64,000 bases of DNA from Corallococcus carmarthensis (GCF_003611695.1 NZ_RAWE01000013.1:33187-97186), one strand, 5' to 3'. Shown: positions 55,243 to 63,975, numbered from the stretch's first letter. The notes: a model not told the origin generated them from the sequence alone. Numbers and translations are program-made.

Positions 55243-55883
55243 GCGGGGTGGGGGGCCACCAGGCGCTGCGCGAGGCGATGGTGGCCACCGCGCGGCGGAT
55301 GAACACGTCCGGGCTGAACCAGGGCACCTCCGGCAACCTGAGCCAGCGGGTGGAGGGCGGCTTCCTCCTCACGCCGTCCGGGATGAACTACGAGACGATG
55401 ACGCCGGAGGACCTGGTCCTCATGCGCTTCGACGGCTCGCACGAGGGCCCCCGCAAGCCGTCCACCGAGTGGCAGCTGCACCGGGACCTCCTCCAGGCGC
55501 GGCCGGAGGTGGGGGCGGTGCTGCACTCGCACAGCATGTTCAGCACCACGCTGGCGTGCCTGCGCCGGGGCATCCCCGCGTTCCACTACATGGTGTCCGC
55601 GGCGGGCGGCACGGACGTGCGGTGCGCGGAGTACGCGACCTTTGGCACGCCGGAGCTGGCGCGGCACATGATGGTGGCCCTGGAGGGCCGCAAGGCGTGT
55701 CTGCTGGCCAACCACGGCCTGGTGGCGGTGGGCGCGGACCTGCCCGCGGCCTGGAAGCTGGCGGTGGAGGTGGAGACGCTGGCGGCCATGTATTGGCGCG
55801 CGCTCCAGATTGGCGAGCCCGTGCTGCTGGATGACGCGGAAATGGAGCGCGTGTTCCAGCAATTCCGGGGGTATGGGCAGTAG
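55239..55883 (+). CDS. FucA-like class II aldolase, probable DHAP-shunt aldolase
   Basis: A 214-residue class II (zinc) aldolase of the fuculose-1-phosphate aldolase type. All catalytic residues align with E. coli FucA at a constant shift of four: Glu77 (TEW), His96 and His98 (LHSHSM), and His159 (ANHGLV). [13 protein letters not shown] and [10 protein letters not shown] form the phosphate pocket. The start is GTG 55239, overlapping the mtnA stop. No fucose genes are near. In the known DHAP shunt such an aldolase splits 5-deoxyribulose- or methylthioribulose-1-phosphate into DHAP and an aldehyde, and the position after mtnP-mtnA supports that role by inference. Confidence 0.85.
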   Translation: MSGVGGHQALREAMVATARRMNTSGLNQGTSGNLSQRVEGGFLLTPSGMNYETMTPEDLVLMRFDGSHEGPRKPSTEWQLHRDLLQARPEVGAVLHSHSMFSTTLACLRRGIPAFHYMVSAAGGTDVRCAEYATFGTPELARHMMVALEGRKACLLANHGLVAVGADLPAAWKLAVEVETLAAMYWRALQIGEPVLLDDAEMERVFQQFRGYGQ

Positions 55884-55986
55884 GCGCCCCTTCGCACACA
55901 CGTTCCTGCATGATTCTCCGGGTCCCTGTCTCATAGTCGCGAGGGGACTCGGATGGGCCACCCTTCAGTCCTCGGAAGGAGGCGGC

Positions 55987-58900
55987 ATGCGGTGGGTTCT
56001 CGGGTGCATGGTGGTGATGGCACTGGGGTGTGCCTCGATCATGCCGGTGGGGCGGGAGCCTTCGGATGCGCGGCTGTTGGCCGCGCTCCAGGCCTATGAC
56101 CAGGCCGCGACGCTGTACGAGGCGGGCCGGTACGCCGAGGCCGTGGCGCCCGGCGAGCAGGCCCTGGCGCTGCGGGAGGCCGTGCTCGGGGACTCGCACC
56201 CGGACGTGGCCTATTGCCTGAGCCTGCTGGGGGAGCTGTACCGGCTCCAGGGGGACTTCACCCGGGCCGGGGTCTTCCATGAGCGCGCCCTGGCCATCCG
56301 GGAAGCGGTGGTGAACGACGACGCCGCGAAGTCCGTCACCGCGGCCAGGCTGCTCGGCTTCGCCGCCTCCCCCACCATGGAGACGGATCGTCAGGCCGGG
56401 GGCTTCTACGACCACGGGCATGCCCTCTCCCGGCGGACGAACAACCTGTTCAGCCTGGACAAGCGCCGCCGCATGGGCGCGCTCGCCAGTCAGGAGGCGG
56501 CCCTCAACGAGAACCAGTCCGCCTACGCCGAGTCCCTCAACAACCTGGCCAATCTCTACCAGGAGCAGGGGCAGTACAGCCGGGCGGAGCCGCTCTATTC
56601 GCGCGCGCTGGACCTGCGGGAGACGGTGCTCGGCAAGCGCCACCTCACCGTCGCGGACTCGCTCAACAACCTGGCGCTGCTCTACCGGGAGCAGGGGCTG
56701 TACAGCCGGGCGGAGCCGCTCTACGTGCGCGCGCTCTCCATCCGGGAGGCGGAGCTGGGCAAGGAGGACCTCCTGGTCGCGGACTCGCTCGACACGCTGG
56801 CGACGCTCTACCAGGACCAGGGGCAGTACAGCCGGGCGGAGCCGCTGGGCCTGCGCGCGCTCTCCATCCGGGAGGCGGAGCTGGGCAAGAAGCATCCCCT
56901 GGTCGCGGACTCGCTCAACAACCTGGCCAATCTCTATCAGGACCAGGGGCTGTATGACCGGGCGGAGCCGCTCTACGCGCGCGCCCTCGCCATCCGGGAG
57001 GCGGCTCCCCAGCGGAGCGCTTCGGACCTGGCCGCCGCGCTGAACAACCTGGCCACGCTCTATCAGGGGCAGGGGAAGTACAGCCAGGCGGAGCCGCTCT
57101 ACGCGCGCGCGCTCGGCCTCTGGGAGGAGGCGCTGGGCCAGAAGCATCCGCACGTCGCCGCTTCGCTGAACAACCTGGCCACGCTCTACCGGAAGCAGGG
57201 GAAGTACCGCCAGGCGGAGCCGCTCTATGCGCGGGCGCTGGCCATCTGGGAGGAGGTGCTCGGTAGGAACCACCCGGACGTCGCCGGCTCGCTCAACAAC
57301 CTGGCCACGCTCTACCGGGACCAGGGGAAGTACCGTCAGGCGGAGCCGCTCTACGAGCGCGCGCTGTCGATTCGTGAAGCCGTGCTGGGCCGGAACCACC
57401 CGGACCTCGCGGCCTCGCTCAACAACCTGGCCCTCCTGCGCCTGGCGCAGCACCGCCTGGATGACGCCGTGCCTTTGTTCACGCGGGCCTTCGGGGTCTC
57501 CGAGCAGCGCCTTCGCCGGGAGGCGCTCGAGTTCTCCGAGGCGCGGCTGGCCAGCTTCCTCCAGCACCTGCGCGCGGACGAGGAGCAGCTCTACGCGTTG
57601 CTGCGCGCGCACCCGGACTCTCCCGACGTCCGGCGTCTGGCGTTGAGCGCCGCGCTGCTCCTCAAGGGCCGCTCCGTCGAGGAGACGGCCGACATCTCCC
57701 GCGCGGTCTACCGGAGCCTGGGCACGGAGGAGCGAGGCACCTTCGAGCGGCTGCGCAAGCTGCGCACCCAGCTGGCCAGTCTCTCGCTGCATGGGCTCGG
57801 CGCGCTGACGCCGTCCGCCTACCAGCGGCAGCTCACGGCGCTGACCGCGCAGGGTGACGCGCTCGAAGCCACCCTCGCCATCCGCTCCGCTCCGCTGCGC
57901 GCGTTGGCCGCGCTGCCCTCGCCCGGTGACATCGTCGACCGTGTCGCCGGGGCCCTGCCGGAGGATGGCGCCCTCGTGGAGTTCATCACCTACGAGGACC
58001 GTCCCCTGGTGCCGGGAACCGGTGCGCCCCAGCTGCGTTGTCTGGCGCTGGTGCTCATGCCTGACGCGAGCATCCGCGCGCTCGACCTGGGCCCCGCCGC
58101 GCCCATCGAAGCCGCGGCCTCGACTCTGCGGGACGCGCTGGCCCGGCGGGACGCCGCGTTCGAGGACTCGTCGCACGCGCTCTACCAGCTCGCCTTCCGG
58201 CCGCTGCTCCCGCTGTTGGGGAAGGCCCGCCGCCTCTTCCTCTCACCGGATGGACAGCTGGCGCTGGTGCCCTTCGCGGCGCTGCACGACGGTCAGCAGT
58301 ACCTGGTGGACACCTACGACTTCACCTACGTCACCTCCGGCAAGGACCTGCTGCCGCGTCCGCAGCAGCCGCGTCCCGCGTCGTCGGTGGTGGTGCTGGC
58401 GGATCCGGCGTTCAACACGGAGCAGCGGACCTCCGCCATCCCCACGGGAGGCGCGTCCGTGGTGGCCGAGCGTTCGCCTTCGCTGCGGCGCGAGGACCTG
58501 GTGGCGCGGGACTGGGCGCCCGTGCCGCTGCCGGGCTCGCGCGAGGAGGCGGAGGCCATCCAGCGTCTGTTCCCGCAGGCGCAGCTGTTCCTGGGGCCGA
58601 AGGCGACGAAGGACCGGCTGCTGCACCTGACCACGCCCGGCATCCTCCACCTGGCCACGCACGGCTTCTTCCTGGAGGACGCCACCGCCCAGGAGAACTC
58701 GCGGGCCGTCGCGACCTTTGGCGCGCTGGGAGAGGATCCGCAGGCCGCGCGCCCGCCGGATCCGCTGCTGCGCTCCGGCCTGCTGCTCGCGGGGGAGACG
58801 GCGAAGGAGACGGCTCCTGGGGCTTCTTCCGACAGCGCGCTGGTGACGGCGCTGGAGTTGGCGGGGCTGGACCTGTGGGGCACGCAGCTGGTGGTCCTGT

Positions 58901-59208
58901 CCGCCTGTGACACCGGCCGGGGCGCGGTCCGGCGAGGCCAGGGTGTCTACGGTTTGCGCCGGGCCTTCCTGGTGGCGGGAGCGGAGACGGTGGTGATGAG
59001 TCTCTGGAAGGTGGACGACGCGACGACGCGCACGCTGATGGAGACCTACTATCGCCACCTGCTCGGGGGCGAGGGCCTGGCCACGGCGCTGCGTGAGGCG
59101 ATGCGGGAGCTGCGAATCGCGCAGCCCCATCCGCACTACTGGGCGCCCTTCATCGCCATGGGGCGGGACACGCCGCTGCGGTTGCTGGAGGCGGCCGCGC
59201 GGCCCTGA
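55987..59208 (+). CDS. TPR-CHAT lipoprotein with intact caspase-like dyad
   Basis: A 1,073-residue protein with a lipoprotein signal (VLGCMVVMALGC). Residues 25-150 hold a first TPR-like pair. Then eight 42-residue kinesin-light-chain-type TPRs (around SLNNLATLYRDQGKYRQAEP) run without indels. After a helical region comes a CHAT domain, the caspase-like peptidase fold, with catalytic His892 in HLATHGFF and Cys974 in LSACDTGRG, and the usual end AGAETVVMSLWKVDDATT. The enzyme probably cleaves proteins in the periplasm or at the surface, with the TPRs as a binding surface. AAGGAGG lies five bases before the ATG at 55987. It is a single-gene unit. Confidence 0.88.
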   Translation: MRWVLGCMVVMALGCASIMPVGREPSDARLLAALQAYDQAATLYEAGRYAEAVAPGEQALALREAVLGDSHPDVAYCLSLLGELYRLQGDFTRAGVFHERALAIREAVVNDDAAKSVTAARLLGFAASPTMETDRQAGGFYDHGHALSRRTNNLFSLDKRRRMGALASQEAALNENQSAYAESLNNLANLYQEQGQYSRAEPLYSRALDLRETVLGKRHLTVADSLNNLALLYREQGLYSRAEPLYVRALSIREAELGKEDLLVADSLDTLATLYQDQGQYSRAEPLGLRALSIREAELGKKHPLVADSLNNLANLYQDQGLYDRAEPLYARALAIREAAPQRSASDLAAALNNLATLYQGQGKYSQAEPLYARALGLWEEALGQKHPHVAASLNNLATLYRKQGKYRQAEPLYARALAIWEEVLGRNHPDVAGSLNNLATLYRDQGKYRQAEPLYERALSIREAVLGRNHPDLAASLNNLALLRLAQHRLDDAVPLFTRAFGVSEQRLRREALEFSEARLASFLQHLRADEEQLYALLRAHPDSPDVRRLALSAALLLKGRSVEETADISRAVYRSLGTEERGTFERLRKLRTQLASLSLHGLGALTPSAYQRQLTALTAQGDALEATLAIRSAPLRALAALPSPGDIVDRVAGALPEDGALVEFITYEDRPLVPGTGAPQLRCLALVLMPDASIRALDLGPAAPIEAAASTLRDALARRDAAFEDSSHALYQLAFRPLLPLLGKARRLFLSPDGQLALVPFAALHDGQQYLVDTYDFTYVTSGKDLLPRPQQPRPASSVVVLADPAFNTEQRTSAIPTGGASVVAERSPSLRREDLVARDWAPVPLPGSREEAEAIQRLFPQAQLFLGPKATKDRLLHLTTPGILHLATHGFFLEDATAQENSRAVATFGALGEDPQAARPPDPLLRSGLLLAGETAKETAPGASSDSALVTALELAGLDLWGTQLVVLSACDTGRGAVRRGQGVYGLRRAFLVAGAETVVMSLWKVDDATTRTLMETYYRHLLGGEGLATALREAMRELRIAQPHPHYWAPFIAMGRDTPLRLLEAAARP
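56536..57440 (+). repeat. 126-bp tandem repeats encoding TPR units
   Basis: Repeat anchors ctcaacaac(ctggc) or close variants recur at 56536, 56662, 56788, 56914, 57040, 57166, 57292 and 57418, exactly 126 bases apart. The DNA similarity between units is high enough to permit slippage or recombination. Confidence 0.9.
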
Positions 59209-59210
59209 CT

Positions 59211-59981
59211 CTAGCGTTTCGTCGATGCGGGCTTCTGGATCAGGAGCCGAAGCGCTTGGGTGCTGAGAAGCTCCTGCGGATTCCGATGAATCATCCGGTG
59301 GCAGTTGGCGCACAGGGGGATGAGTGATTCCACGGAGTTCATCCGTTTCCCTGCCGAGACGGGGACCTCGTGGTGCATCTCGATGAAGTCCTCACCCAGC
59401 GCACCGTAGCGCTCGACGAAGTCGAACCCGCACACGTGGCAGGTGAGCCGGCCCCGCCTGTTCCTCCAGTGGGACTTCGCCTCCGCGCGCAGTTGGGCGC
59501 TTCGCTCGTAGGTCAGGTGTGTTCGGTACTGCTTCCCACCTTCTTCATGGCCACCCGGGTCATCCAGCAATGCCGCACGAGCCGCTCTCGTCGGCATCTT
59601 GTACCAGCCGAGGTGAGGGAAGCGGCTTCCGGGAAAATCGATGTCGACCCTGGCGACCAGTTCGTACTCGAAGGCCACGCCGAACCCCGCTGGCTGCATT
59701 GCTTTCAGCCACTCGGAGTTGTCATGGGTATCGACGCCGATCAGGCGGTTCACCGTGCGGGTGAACTGACGCTTGTTCTCGTATTCGAACGCCCTACCGC
59801 GAGTCACCTTGAGGAGCGTGGTGAAGCGTTTCGTCTTCTTGTCGTAGCCGTAGAGGTGAAGTCCGGGACGAAGGATGAAGGTGGGCCAGTGACGTCGCTG
59901 CCACCCGCTCCACATGGGCCAGCTCCGCTTCTGGTCATGGGGCGTGCCATGCGTCATGGCGAAATGAGCTTTGATTGTCAT
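59211..59981 (-). CDS. HNH endonuclease with uncharacterised N-terminal domain
   Basis: A 256-residue protein. The C-terminal third is an HNH nuclease with a zinc site: TCHVCGFDF, the catalytic histidine in FIEMHHEVPVS, and SLIPLCANCHRMIHR. The first 145 residues are a separate domain rich in aromatic residues (WPMWSGWQRRHWPTFILRPG, then FGVAFEYELVARVDIDFPG and PHLGWYKM). This could be a PUA/EVE-like base reader as in type IV restriction enzymes, but I cannot confirm the fold. Composition is less GC-rich than core genes. It is the second gene of a pair, eight bases after the gene at 59990. The start at 59981 lacks a strong ribosome-binding site; 59957 is possible. Confidence 0.78.
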   Translation of the reverse strand: MTIKAHFAMTHGTPHDQKRSWPMWSGWQRRHWPTFILRPGLHLYGYDKKTKRFTTLLKVTRGRAFEYENKRQFTRTVNRLIGVDTHDNSEWLKAMQPAGFGVAFEYELVARVDIDFPGSRFPHLGWYKMPTRAARAALLDDPGGHEEGGKQYRTHLTYERSAQLRAEAKSHWRNRRGRLTCHVCGFDFVERYGALGEDFIEMHHEVPVSAGKRMNSVESLIPLCANCHRMIHRNPQELLSTQALRLLIQKPASTKR

Positions 59982-59989
59982 GGCGGGAG

Positions 59990-60574
59990 CTATCCGAGCT
60001 TCTGGCCAATGGCCTTCATCATTAGGGCGGCATCCGCCAGGGCGACCTTGAACCGGTCGAACTGTTCCGGGCTCTGCTCCAGGTCCTCGATCAACCGACG
60101 CTGGTTGTAGACCCTACGGAGAAGGTACGCCGCAGCCCGGACATCCTGGACGCAGTTCTCCGGATAGGGCGGCTCCTCGTATTTGGGCTCGGGGGAGGCC
60201 TGGGGTTGCCTTGCCGCAGGAGCGGGCGCGGATGGCGCCAGCACCTGGATCCGGGTGATGTTCGTGAGGACCTCTGGATCCTGTTCCTGCCGGACCTCGA
60301 CCACGCGGGAGGTGGTCGCGGTTCCGATTTCCAGGCTCTTGCCCACCCACTCCGAGGGGGGAACCTGGAAGAGCGAACGCCCATCCACCTTCGGGTCTGA
60401 ATCCCTCAGGTCGACGTGTCCCCCGAGGTTCTTGGACTGGCCACGCATGACCGCGAAGCGGCGCCCTTCATACTCGTAGACGCCGACCGTGTAGCTACTG
60501 GAGCCTGTGCGGACCCGGTAGACCTGCCAGGCAAGATCCTCGAGCTTGCCGAATCGCGTGACCTCTTCCGACAT
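59990..60574 (-). CDS. Unknown protein, upstream partner of HNH nuclease
   Basis: A 194-residue protein of no recognised family. Residues 1-112 look beta-rich (LAWQVYRVRTGSSSYTVGVY, FAVMRGQSKNLGGHVDL). A Pro/Ala/Ser linker follows (PSAPAPAARQPQASPEPKYE), then a helical C-terminus (DVRAAAYLLRRVYNQRRLIE to DAALMMKAIGQKLG). The ATG at 60574 has AGGGGG upstream; longer readings would run into the antisense of the phosphoesterase gene. It is the promoter-proximal gene of a two-gene unit with the HNH nuclease, eight bases apart, so a regulatory or targeting role is plausible but unproven. Confidence 0.65.
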   Translation of the reverse strand: MSEEVTRFGKLEDLAWQVYRVRTGSSSYTVGVYEYEGRRFAVMRGQSKNLGGHVDLRDSDPKVDGRSLFQVPPSEWVGKSLEIGTATTSRVVEVRQEQDPEVLTNITRIQVLAPSAPAPAARQPQASPEPKYEEPPYPENCVQDVRAAAYLLRRVYNQRRLIEDLEQSPEQFDRFKVALADAALMMKAIGQKLG

Positions 60575-60707
60575 GGTCGCTGCCCCCTGCACGAGCGATG
60601 AATCCTCGGAGGGTAGGAGGAAGCCTGGACCCTGGGCATCCCTCTTCAGGGTGATGGCATGCCGCCTCGACAGGCTGTAGCGCCCTTCACCTTGAGATGA
60701 AGGAGGC

Positions 60708-61880
60708 TCAGGCGCTGCGCAGCGTGAGCAGCGTGACCTCGGGCGGGACGCCGATGCGGAAGGGGAGCCAGTGCCCCGTGCCGCCGGAGACGTAGAGGTG
60801 GTTGTCGCGGAAGCGGTAGCGGCCCAGCATGTGCTTGAAGGCGAAGCCGAACAGCGGGACCCCCAGGAAGGCCACCTGGCCGCCGTGGGTGTGGCCCGCG
60901 AGCGTGAGTCGCGCGCCCCGCTCGGCGGCGTAGGGGAAGAAGTCCGGGTGGTGGGAGAGGCAGAGGACCACGTCGTCCGGATGGCCTTCCGTGAACGCCG
61001 TCTCCGCGGAGTGCTGCCAGCGCCGGTCGCGCCCGGTGCGGCTGGCGCCGGACATGGGGAAGTCCACGCCCACCACGCGCAGGCGCTGGCCACCGTGCTC
61101 CAGCACGTGGGTTTCATCCACGAGCAGCCGGACCGGAGCGCCGCGCTGGGCCAGCTGCGCGTAGCCGTCCAGGACTTCGTCGAGCCCGCGCCAGTGCTCG
61201 TGGTTGCCGAGCACCGCGAGCATGCCGTGGCGGGCCGTCGTGGAGGCGAGGGCGGCCATGGTCTCATCGATCTGGTTCACGTCGTCGATGAGGTCCCCGG
61301 TCATCACCTGGAGGTCCACGCCCGCGGTGTTCATCACCTCCACGGCGCCGCGCAGGTACTCGGGGGAGATGAAGGGGCCCACGTGCACGTCGGTGATCTG
61401 CCCGATGCGGAAGCCGTCGAGCGCGGCGGGGAGGCCGCGCAGCTTCACCTCCACCTCGCGCACGGTGAAGCCCAGGCTGCCGCCCACGACGCCCACGGCG
61501 CTGGCGCCCATGGCGAAGACGGGCATGGCCTGGCCGGCCTTCACCAGGAGGTTGCGGCGCTCCAGGTCCACGCCCGGGGGCGCGGCCTTCTGCCGGCGTT
61601 CCGCGCGCAGCTTGATGACGAGGAACGGCAGGCCCATCAGCATCACCAGCAACGCGGCGATGCTCCACACGACGGCGAACAGCTTCACCGGCACGAGGAA
61701 CGGGGGCGTGTGGTGCAGGCCGTAACCGGTGACGGCGGGCACTGTCCACGCCGCGAACGCGAAGACCTTGAGCCCCAGCAGCACGCCATGGCGCCAGCCC
61801 CGGGTCAGGGCGGGCAACAGCCTGCGCAGCACCAGATAAGCGCCCAGGTAGACGAACAGCAGGACCAGCAGCCTTCCCAT
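60708..61880 (-). CDS. Membrane metallophosphoesterase (YkuE-like)
   Basis: A 390-residue protein with three to four N-terminal TM helices (LLVLLFVYLGAYLVL, VLLGLKVFAFAAWTVPAV, LFAVVWSIAALLVMLMGLPF). Next is a basic loop with RRNLL before a further hydrophobic stretch, then a calcineurin-like domain with every metal motif: ITDVHVGPF, VMTGDLIDDVNQ, AVLGNHEHW, CLSHHPDFF and LAGHTHGGQ. YkuE-like enzymes act on phospholipid-related or UDP-lipid pyrophosphates at the membrane; the substrate here is unknown. The ATG at 61880 has GGAAGAG upstream. It is divergent from the SitA-like gene. Confidence 0.88.
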   Translation of the reverse strand: MGRLLVLLFVYLGAYLVLRRLLPALTRGWRHGVLLGLKVFAFAAWTVPAVTGYGLHHTPPFLVPVKLFAVVWSIAALLVMLMGLPFLVIKLRAERRQKAAPPGVDLERRNLLVKAGQAMPVFAMGASAVGVVGGSLGFTVREVEVKLRGLPAALDGFRIGQITDVHVGPFISPEYLRGAVEVMNTAGVDLQVMTGDLIDDVNQIDETMAALASTTARHGMLAVLGNHEHWRGLDEVLDGYAQLAQRGAPVRLLVDETHVLEHGGQRLRVVGVDFPMSGASRTGRDRRWQHSAETAFTEGHPDDVVLCLSHHPDFFPYAAERGARLTLAGHTHGGQVAFLGVPLFGFAFKHMLGRYRFRDNHLYVSGGTGHWLPFRIGVPPEVTLLTLRSA

Positions 61881-61970
61881 CGTGTGCGCGCTCTTCCGTG
61901 TGAGGAAGCCCGAGGATAACGGACCCCCTGACAGCGCGCTGTGTCCCGTCACCGGACTGCTCGCCTGGGC

Positions 61971-61990
61971 TCCATGGGCTTGAACATGGA
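61971..61990 (+). promoter_or_regulatory. Inverted repeat before the SitA-like toxin gene
   Basis: TCCATG (61971-61976) pairs with CATGGA (61985-61990), loop of eight, ending 11 bases before the toxin ATG. It overlaps where a ribosome-binding site is expected, and no clear site is seen, so translation may be weak or controlled. Confidence 0.3.
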
Positions 61991-62001
61991 ATAACAAGAA
62001 A

Positions 62002-62718
62002 ATGAGGAGAGAACCCAAAGCCGGTGTACGCGCGAGGTGGCTGTGGCTGCTGGTGTTGCTGGGGTGTGCGTCCGCACCCGGGCCGTCACCCGCGAATGAC
62101 TGGGAGCGGGCGGAAGAGGCGCGGGAGTGCGACGCCAGCGACGAGGACGAGTGCCTCACGCACGTGTGCGAGGGCGACGTCTGCGCGCTGTTCCGGTGCG
62201 AGGACCTGGCACCGAACCGCATCGTGCGGACACGAGGAGCCATGCCTGTGGCGCCCATCTTCGTGGCGCCCGGCAGTGGGCCTCAGCGGACGTGGGGACG
62301 CGCGCAGGGCCTGCCGGGCGACGCGGTGCCCGTCATGGTGTTCCGCTGGCACCGGCGGGAGAAACTGCCCAGTGAAGTCCGTCGCGAGAAGGCACAACAG
62401 GAGTGGGCGAAGCGGCCGAAGGAGCGGCACCACATCTTCCCGCAGGCGTTCAAGGCCGAATTCGAGATCAAAGGCATCGAGATCCACAAGTACGTCTTGA
62501 TGATCGACGCGGAAGTGCACGCGCGCATCCACCGAGGCGATCGAGGCGGACCCTGGAACCGGGACTGGCGCAGCTTCATTGATCGGGACGATGAAACGGT
62601 CCTCGTCTTCGCGTACTTCGAGCATGCCTCCTGGATGATCCAGAAGTATGAGCTCTTCGGGTTGCCCATGACCTACTGGCAGCAGGTAGATCTCTCACCC
62701 GTGCCCTTCGAGGACTGA
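62002..62718 (+). CDS. sitA: SitA-type polymorphic toxin lipoprotein (TIGR02269/SitA6-like)
   Basis: A 238-residue lipoprotein with signal WLWLLVLLGC. After a cysteine-rich N-domain (ECDASDEDECLTHVCEGDVC, ALFRC) comes a C-terminal toxin domain with a histidine-rich nuclease-like core: ERHHIFPQAFKAEFEIKGIE, IHKYVLMIDAEVHARIH, then GGPWNRDWRSFI. This layout matches the myxobacterial TIGR02269 lipoproteins, known as SitA-family toxins transferred between kin cells by TraAB outer-membrane exchange. The target is probably nucleic acid, from the His-box pattern, but that is inference. The immunity gene follows three bases after the stop. Composition is less GC-rich than core genes, as expected of exchangeable barcodes. 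Confidence 0.8.
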   Translation: MRREPKAGVRARWLWLLVLLGCASAPGPSPANDWERAEEARECDASDEDECLTHVCEGDVCALFRCEDLAPNRIVRTRGAMPVAPIFVAPGSGPQRTWGRAQGLPGDAVPVMVFRWHRREKLPSEVRREKAQQEWAKRPKERHHIFPQAFKAEFEIKGIEIHKYVLMIDAEVHARIHRGDRGGPWNRDWRSFIDRDDETVLVFAYFEHASWMIQKYELFGLPMTYWQQVDLSPVPFED

Positions 62719-62721
62719 GCG

Positions 62722-63438
62722 ATGCGTTACTTCACGGTGGAGAGCTTCGACTTCGATGAGCCGGGGCAGTGGAGTGGGCAGTACCGGGCGAGCCATCGGT
62801 GGCGCCTGTCCGGTGTCGACTGTCCTCGGGAAGGCATCTGGTCAGGTAAGAGTGCGTTCCCCACCGTCGACCTATCAGCCGTGGCTGAGCCGGTCCTCGC
62901 CAATCCAAAGGGCCCCATGTCCCTGGAGGAATACAAACGGCTGGTGACGCTGGTGCGTCCCTTTGTTCCTCCGGAGCTTCCAATCCGTGCAGGCGGCTCG
63001 TTCGGGCCAATGGTCGGATTCGCCCAAGGCAGGTTCGGCCCGGTCACATGCGATCCTCCTTGGCAGTTGGTCCTCCGTGAGGACGCGGTCGAACTGCTCA
63101 AGGCCGAAGGGCTGCAAGGAATCATCGCGGTCCGGATGGAACTCAGGTCCCGCCGGAGCACGATGCCCGCGCTCTACGAACTGGAAGCGCGCCCCCTGGC
63201 GCAGCTGCATCCCGACTGCATCGGCGAATTCAAGACGCCCGCATGCGACATCTGTGGTCGCCCGGAGAGTTTCCGCCTGCCGCCGAAGCGCTGGTTGCTG
63301 CGCTCCTCCATCCCAGAGGGACTCGACGTCTTCGGCCTCGTAGGGGCCAGTCCGCGCGTCGTCAGCGAACGCTTCGTCGAAACCGTGCAGCGCCTGGGCC
63401 CCAGTGACGTGCACTACCGCGAGCTTCCCGCGGAGTAG
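62722..63438 (+). CDS. sitI: SitI-type immunity protein, double-CXXCG family with degenerate first motif
   Basis: A 238-residue cytoplasmic protein of the myxobacterial double-CXXCG paralogous family (SitI6-type immunity). The second motif is intact (ACDICGRPESF), but the first reads CPREG in SGVDCPREGIWSG, lacking the second Cys and the Gly register, so a shared zinc site is doubtful. GPVTCDPPWQLVLREDAVEL and LLKAEGLQGI are typical of the family core. It starts three bases after the toxin stop, as immunity genes do, and should neutralise the neighbouring SitA. Its stop abuts the stop of the FHA gene on the other strand. Confidence 0.78.
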   Translation: MRYFTVESFDFDEPGQWSGQYRASHRWRLSGVDCPREGIWSGKSAFPTVDLSAVAEPVLANPKGPMSLEEYKRLVTLVRPFVPPELPIRAGGSFGPMVGFAQGRFGPVTCDPPWQLVLREDAVELLKAEGLQGIIAVRMELRSRRSTMPALYELEARPLAQLHPDCIGEFKTPACDICGRPESFRLPPKRWLLRSSIPEGLDVFGLVGASPRVVSERFVETVQRLGPSDVHYRELPAE

Positions 63439-63975
63439 TCACATCCCCCCGCCCGGGCTCGCGAGCCGCAGGTGCGAGTGCAGGGTCTCCGCGCGCAGGT
63501 ACAGGAACTGCGCATCCCCGAAGGCCAGCGCGTCCCCGTCCGTGAGCATCCGCACCTCGCCTTCGCCCAGCTCCGCGGCGTTCAGCCAGGTGCCGTTCAT
63601 GGACCCCAGGTCGTTCACGGAGCATGTCCCCTGGGCCGCGTGCCAGCGCAGGACCGCGTGCTGCTTCGACACGGACGGGTCGTGCACCATCAGCGTGCAC
63701 CCCTCCATGCGCCCCACCTTCATCTCCTGCCCGTCCTGCTCCGGCCCCAGGAAGTGGACCTCCAGCGAATCGAACGCCTGGAGCATCACCAGCAACCGGT
63801 CCACCAGCCGCGAACGGTGCGCCATGCCCACCGTGCGCGCCTCCGCCAGCCTCAAGGCCACCTGCTGGAACACCGGCTCGGGCGGCTGCTGGATGAGCAC
63901 CACCGGCCCGGAGGCTTGCAGGAACGCCTGCACGGGCGCGTAGGCGAACGGGCGGAGCTGTTGGACGGAAGGCAT
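63439..63975 (-). CDS. FHA domain protein
   Basis: A 178-residue protein. The N-terminal 70 residues are helical (AFLQASGPVVLIQQPPEPVF, VDRLLVMLQAFDSLEVHFL). The FHA domain follows, with the phosphothreonine-binding residues GRMEGCTL, SVSKQHAVLRWH and DLGSMNGTWLN. FHA proteins read Thr-phosphorylated partners and commonly work with Hanks-type kinases, two of which are in this window although not adjacent. The ATG at 63975 is preferred over the GTG at 63978, with GGGGG just upstream. It runs to within 25 bases of the window end. Confidence 0.9.
   Translation of the reverse strand: MPSVQQLRPFAYAPVQAFLQASGPVVLIQQPPEPVFQQVALRLAEARTVGMAHRSRLVDRLLVMLQAFDSLEVHFLGPEQDGQEMKVGRMEGCTLMVHDPSVSKQHAVLRWHAAQGTCSVNDLGSMNGTWLNAAELGEGEVRMLTDGDALAFGDAQFLYLRAETLHSHLRLASPGGGM

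Noticed and set aside
56536..57440. 126-bp periodic DNA considered as a CRISPR-like or satellite array
   Set aside because: The period encodes in-frame TPR units without unique spacers; it is protein repeat structure.
55540..58176. Open frame of 878 codons antisense to the aldolase and TPR-CHAT genes
   Set aside because: It shows periodic repeats only because it mirrors the 126-bp TPR repeats on the sense strand.
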